From Sphagnum magellanicum (lineage: Eukaryota > Streptophyta > Sphagnopsida > Sphagnales > Sphagnaceae): a stretch of 64,000 bases of DNA. Location of the stretch: the NCBI GenBank assembly GCA_021904315.1, contig CM038914.1:1364001-1428000 (forward strand). The letters run 5' to 3'. The notes below the pieces were generated by a model that saw nothing but the letters and a program-made list of their open reading frames with translations, searched no databases and was not told the DNA's origin. Position 1 is the stretch's first letter. The number at the start of each line of letters is the position of its first letter. Positions 63,549-64,000 of the stretch are shown in pieces. Made by a program: the position numbers and the translations under genes.

Positions 63549-64000
63549 TGACGCACGCCCAAGCCCCTTGTTGAACGCACTTGAGGATCCAACTATGTAG
63601 AGTTGTGGAAAGTTGGGATTTGAAGGTCGTTCTCAACTTCCAGCACTAAAAGGGGGTAAAGGGGCGTGTTAAAAGTCCCGGGATTAGACTTGGAAGAGAG
63701 ACTAGATTATCAAGCTCGAATCTGCATCCAAAACCAACCACAAGAGGGTTAGTTAGCATTCGGGAACACCTTGGGGTGTTGGGGACAAGCCACGGGCACT
63801 TTGACACACAAGACTCACCACGGCCCGGACTCGGGGGAAGCCACCACCTTCTCCCATATAGTATACTCTGCAGCTCTTTGCCGAGGCTACATCCAAATGG
63901 CTCTTTTTCCCAAGACTCCCAAGTTGGAGTCCCGAAACTGTCTCGAGTTAGAATCCCGGGACTTTGGATGCTCGTAGCTCCTCACCCCAAACTCGGATGG
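63549..64000 (-). repeat. Gypsy-2 5' LTR, partial at window end
   Basis: TGACGCACGCCCAAGCCCC onward, closely matching 58751-59202, roughly 93-95% by eye. About 450 of some 820 bp are in the window. The second half, including the hairpin block, is outside it. Confidence 0.9.

Larger units (their letters stand above)
58751..64000 (-). mobile_element. Gypsy-2: chromovirus-type Ty3/Gypsy element, running off the window
   Basis: Minus-strand element with left LTR 58751-59571, right LTR from 63549 (cut by the window end), primer site, gag-protease, partial RT, partial integrase and a C-terminal chromodomain. The chromodomain places it among plant chromoviruses, whose chromodomain is thought to steer integration to particular chromatin. 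The internal region is only about 4 kb, because a deletion joins RT to integrase. It is inserted in the plus-strand copy whose gag ends at 58750. Confidence 0.9.

Noticed and set aside
1-64000. tRNA or rRNA genes
   Set aside because: No cloverleaf with conserved A and B boxes and no ribosomal RNA core sequence was noticed. The TGGTATCAGAGC matches are primer-binding sites, not tRNA genes.

Overview
The window looks like a stretch of a large, repeat-rich land-plant nuclear genome. It holds one recognisable host gene, a multi-exon receptor-like cytoplasmic kinase of the PTI1-like At3g15890 type (minus strand, 36183-38363). The rest is AT-rich intergenic DNA and nested LTR retrotransposons whose primer-binding sites match plant initiator tRNA-Met. 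I cannot name the species. A fern, lycophyte or gymnosperm would fit the size and style of the repeats, but that is inference.

Layout. 1-14142 is AT-rich, apparently gene-free DNA with micro- and minisatellites and one copy of a dispersed repeat. 14143-31196 is a large Ty3/Gypsy element on the minus strand (Gypsy-1, about 17 kb, about 11 kb without its guest) with two ~1.2 kb LTRs. It carries decayed gag-protease-RT-RNaseH-integrase and an unusually long 5' leader holding two extra sense-strand ORFs and a 26-bp repeat array. A young Ty1/Copia element (Copia-1, 18866-24977, LTRs about 98-99% identical) sits inside its pol. 31197-35999 is intergenic with a small hAT-like element. 36183-38363 is the kinase gene. 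38459-42375 holds two copies of a Harbinger-like MITE in opposite orientation and a 1-kb hAT-like element with a near-perfect 8-bp target duplication. 42376-48999 is AT-rich with degenerate satellites and the second dispersed-repeat copy.

49050-53642 is the 3' half of another Gypsy element (Gypsy-3) with a decayed integrase and a long extra 3' ORF (acidic repeats, then a coiled coil). It is cut by a second, truncated Copia copy (Copia-2, 53643-56919). From 56920 to the end lies a nest of one chromovirus-type Gypsy family: LTR pieces in both orientations, a plus-strand gag fragment, and a minus-strand element (Gypsy-2, 58751 to beyond the window) with a C-terminal chromodomain and an internal RT-integrase deletion.

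Points most worth a second look: the extra ORFs and repeat array in the Gypsy-1 leader; a pair of mutually exclusive LTR hairpins that differ by matched base changes between two LTR copies; a run of perfect hairpins between two polypurine-like tracts in Gypsy-2; and inactivating changes that are nearly all C-to-T/G-to-A, as expected from methylcytosine decay in silenced elements.
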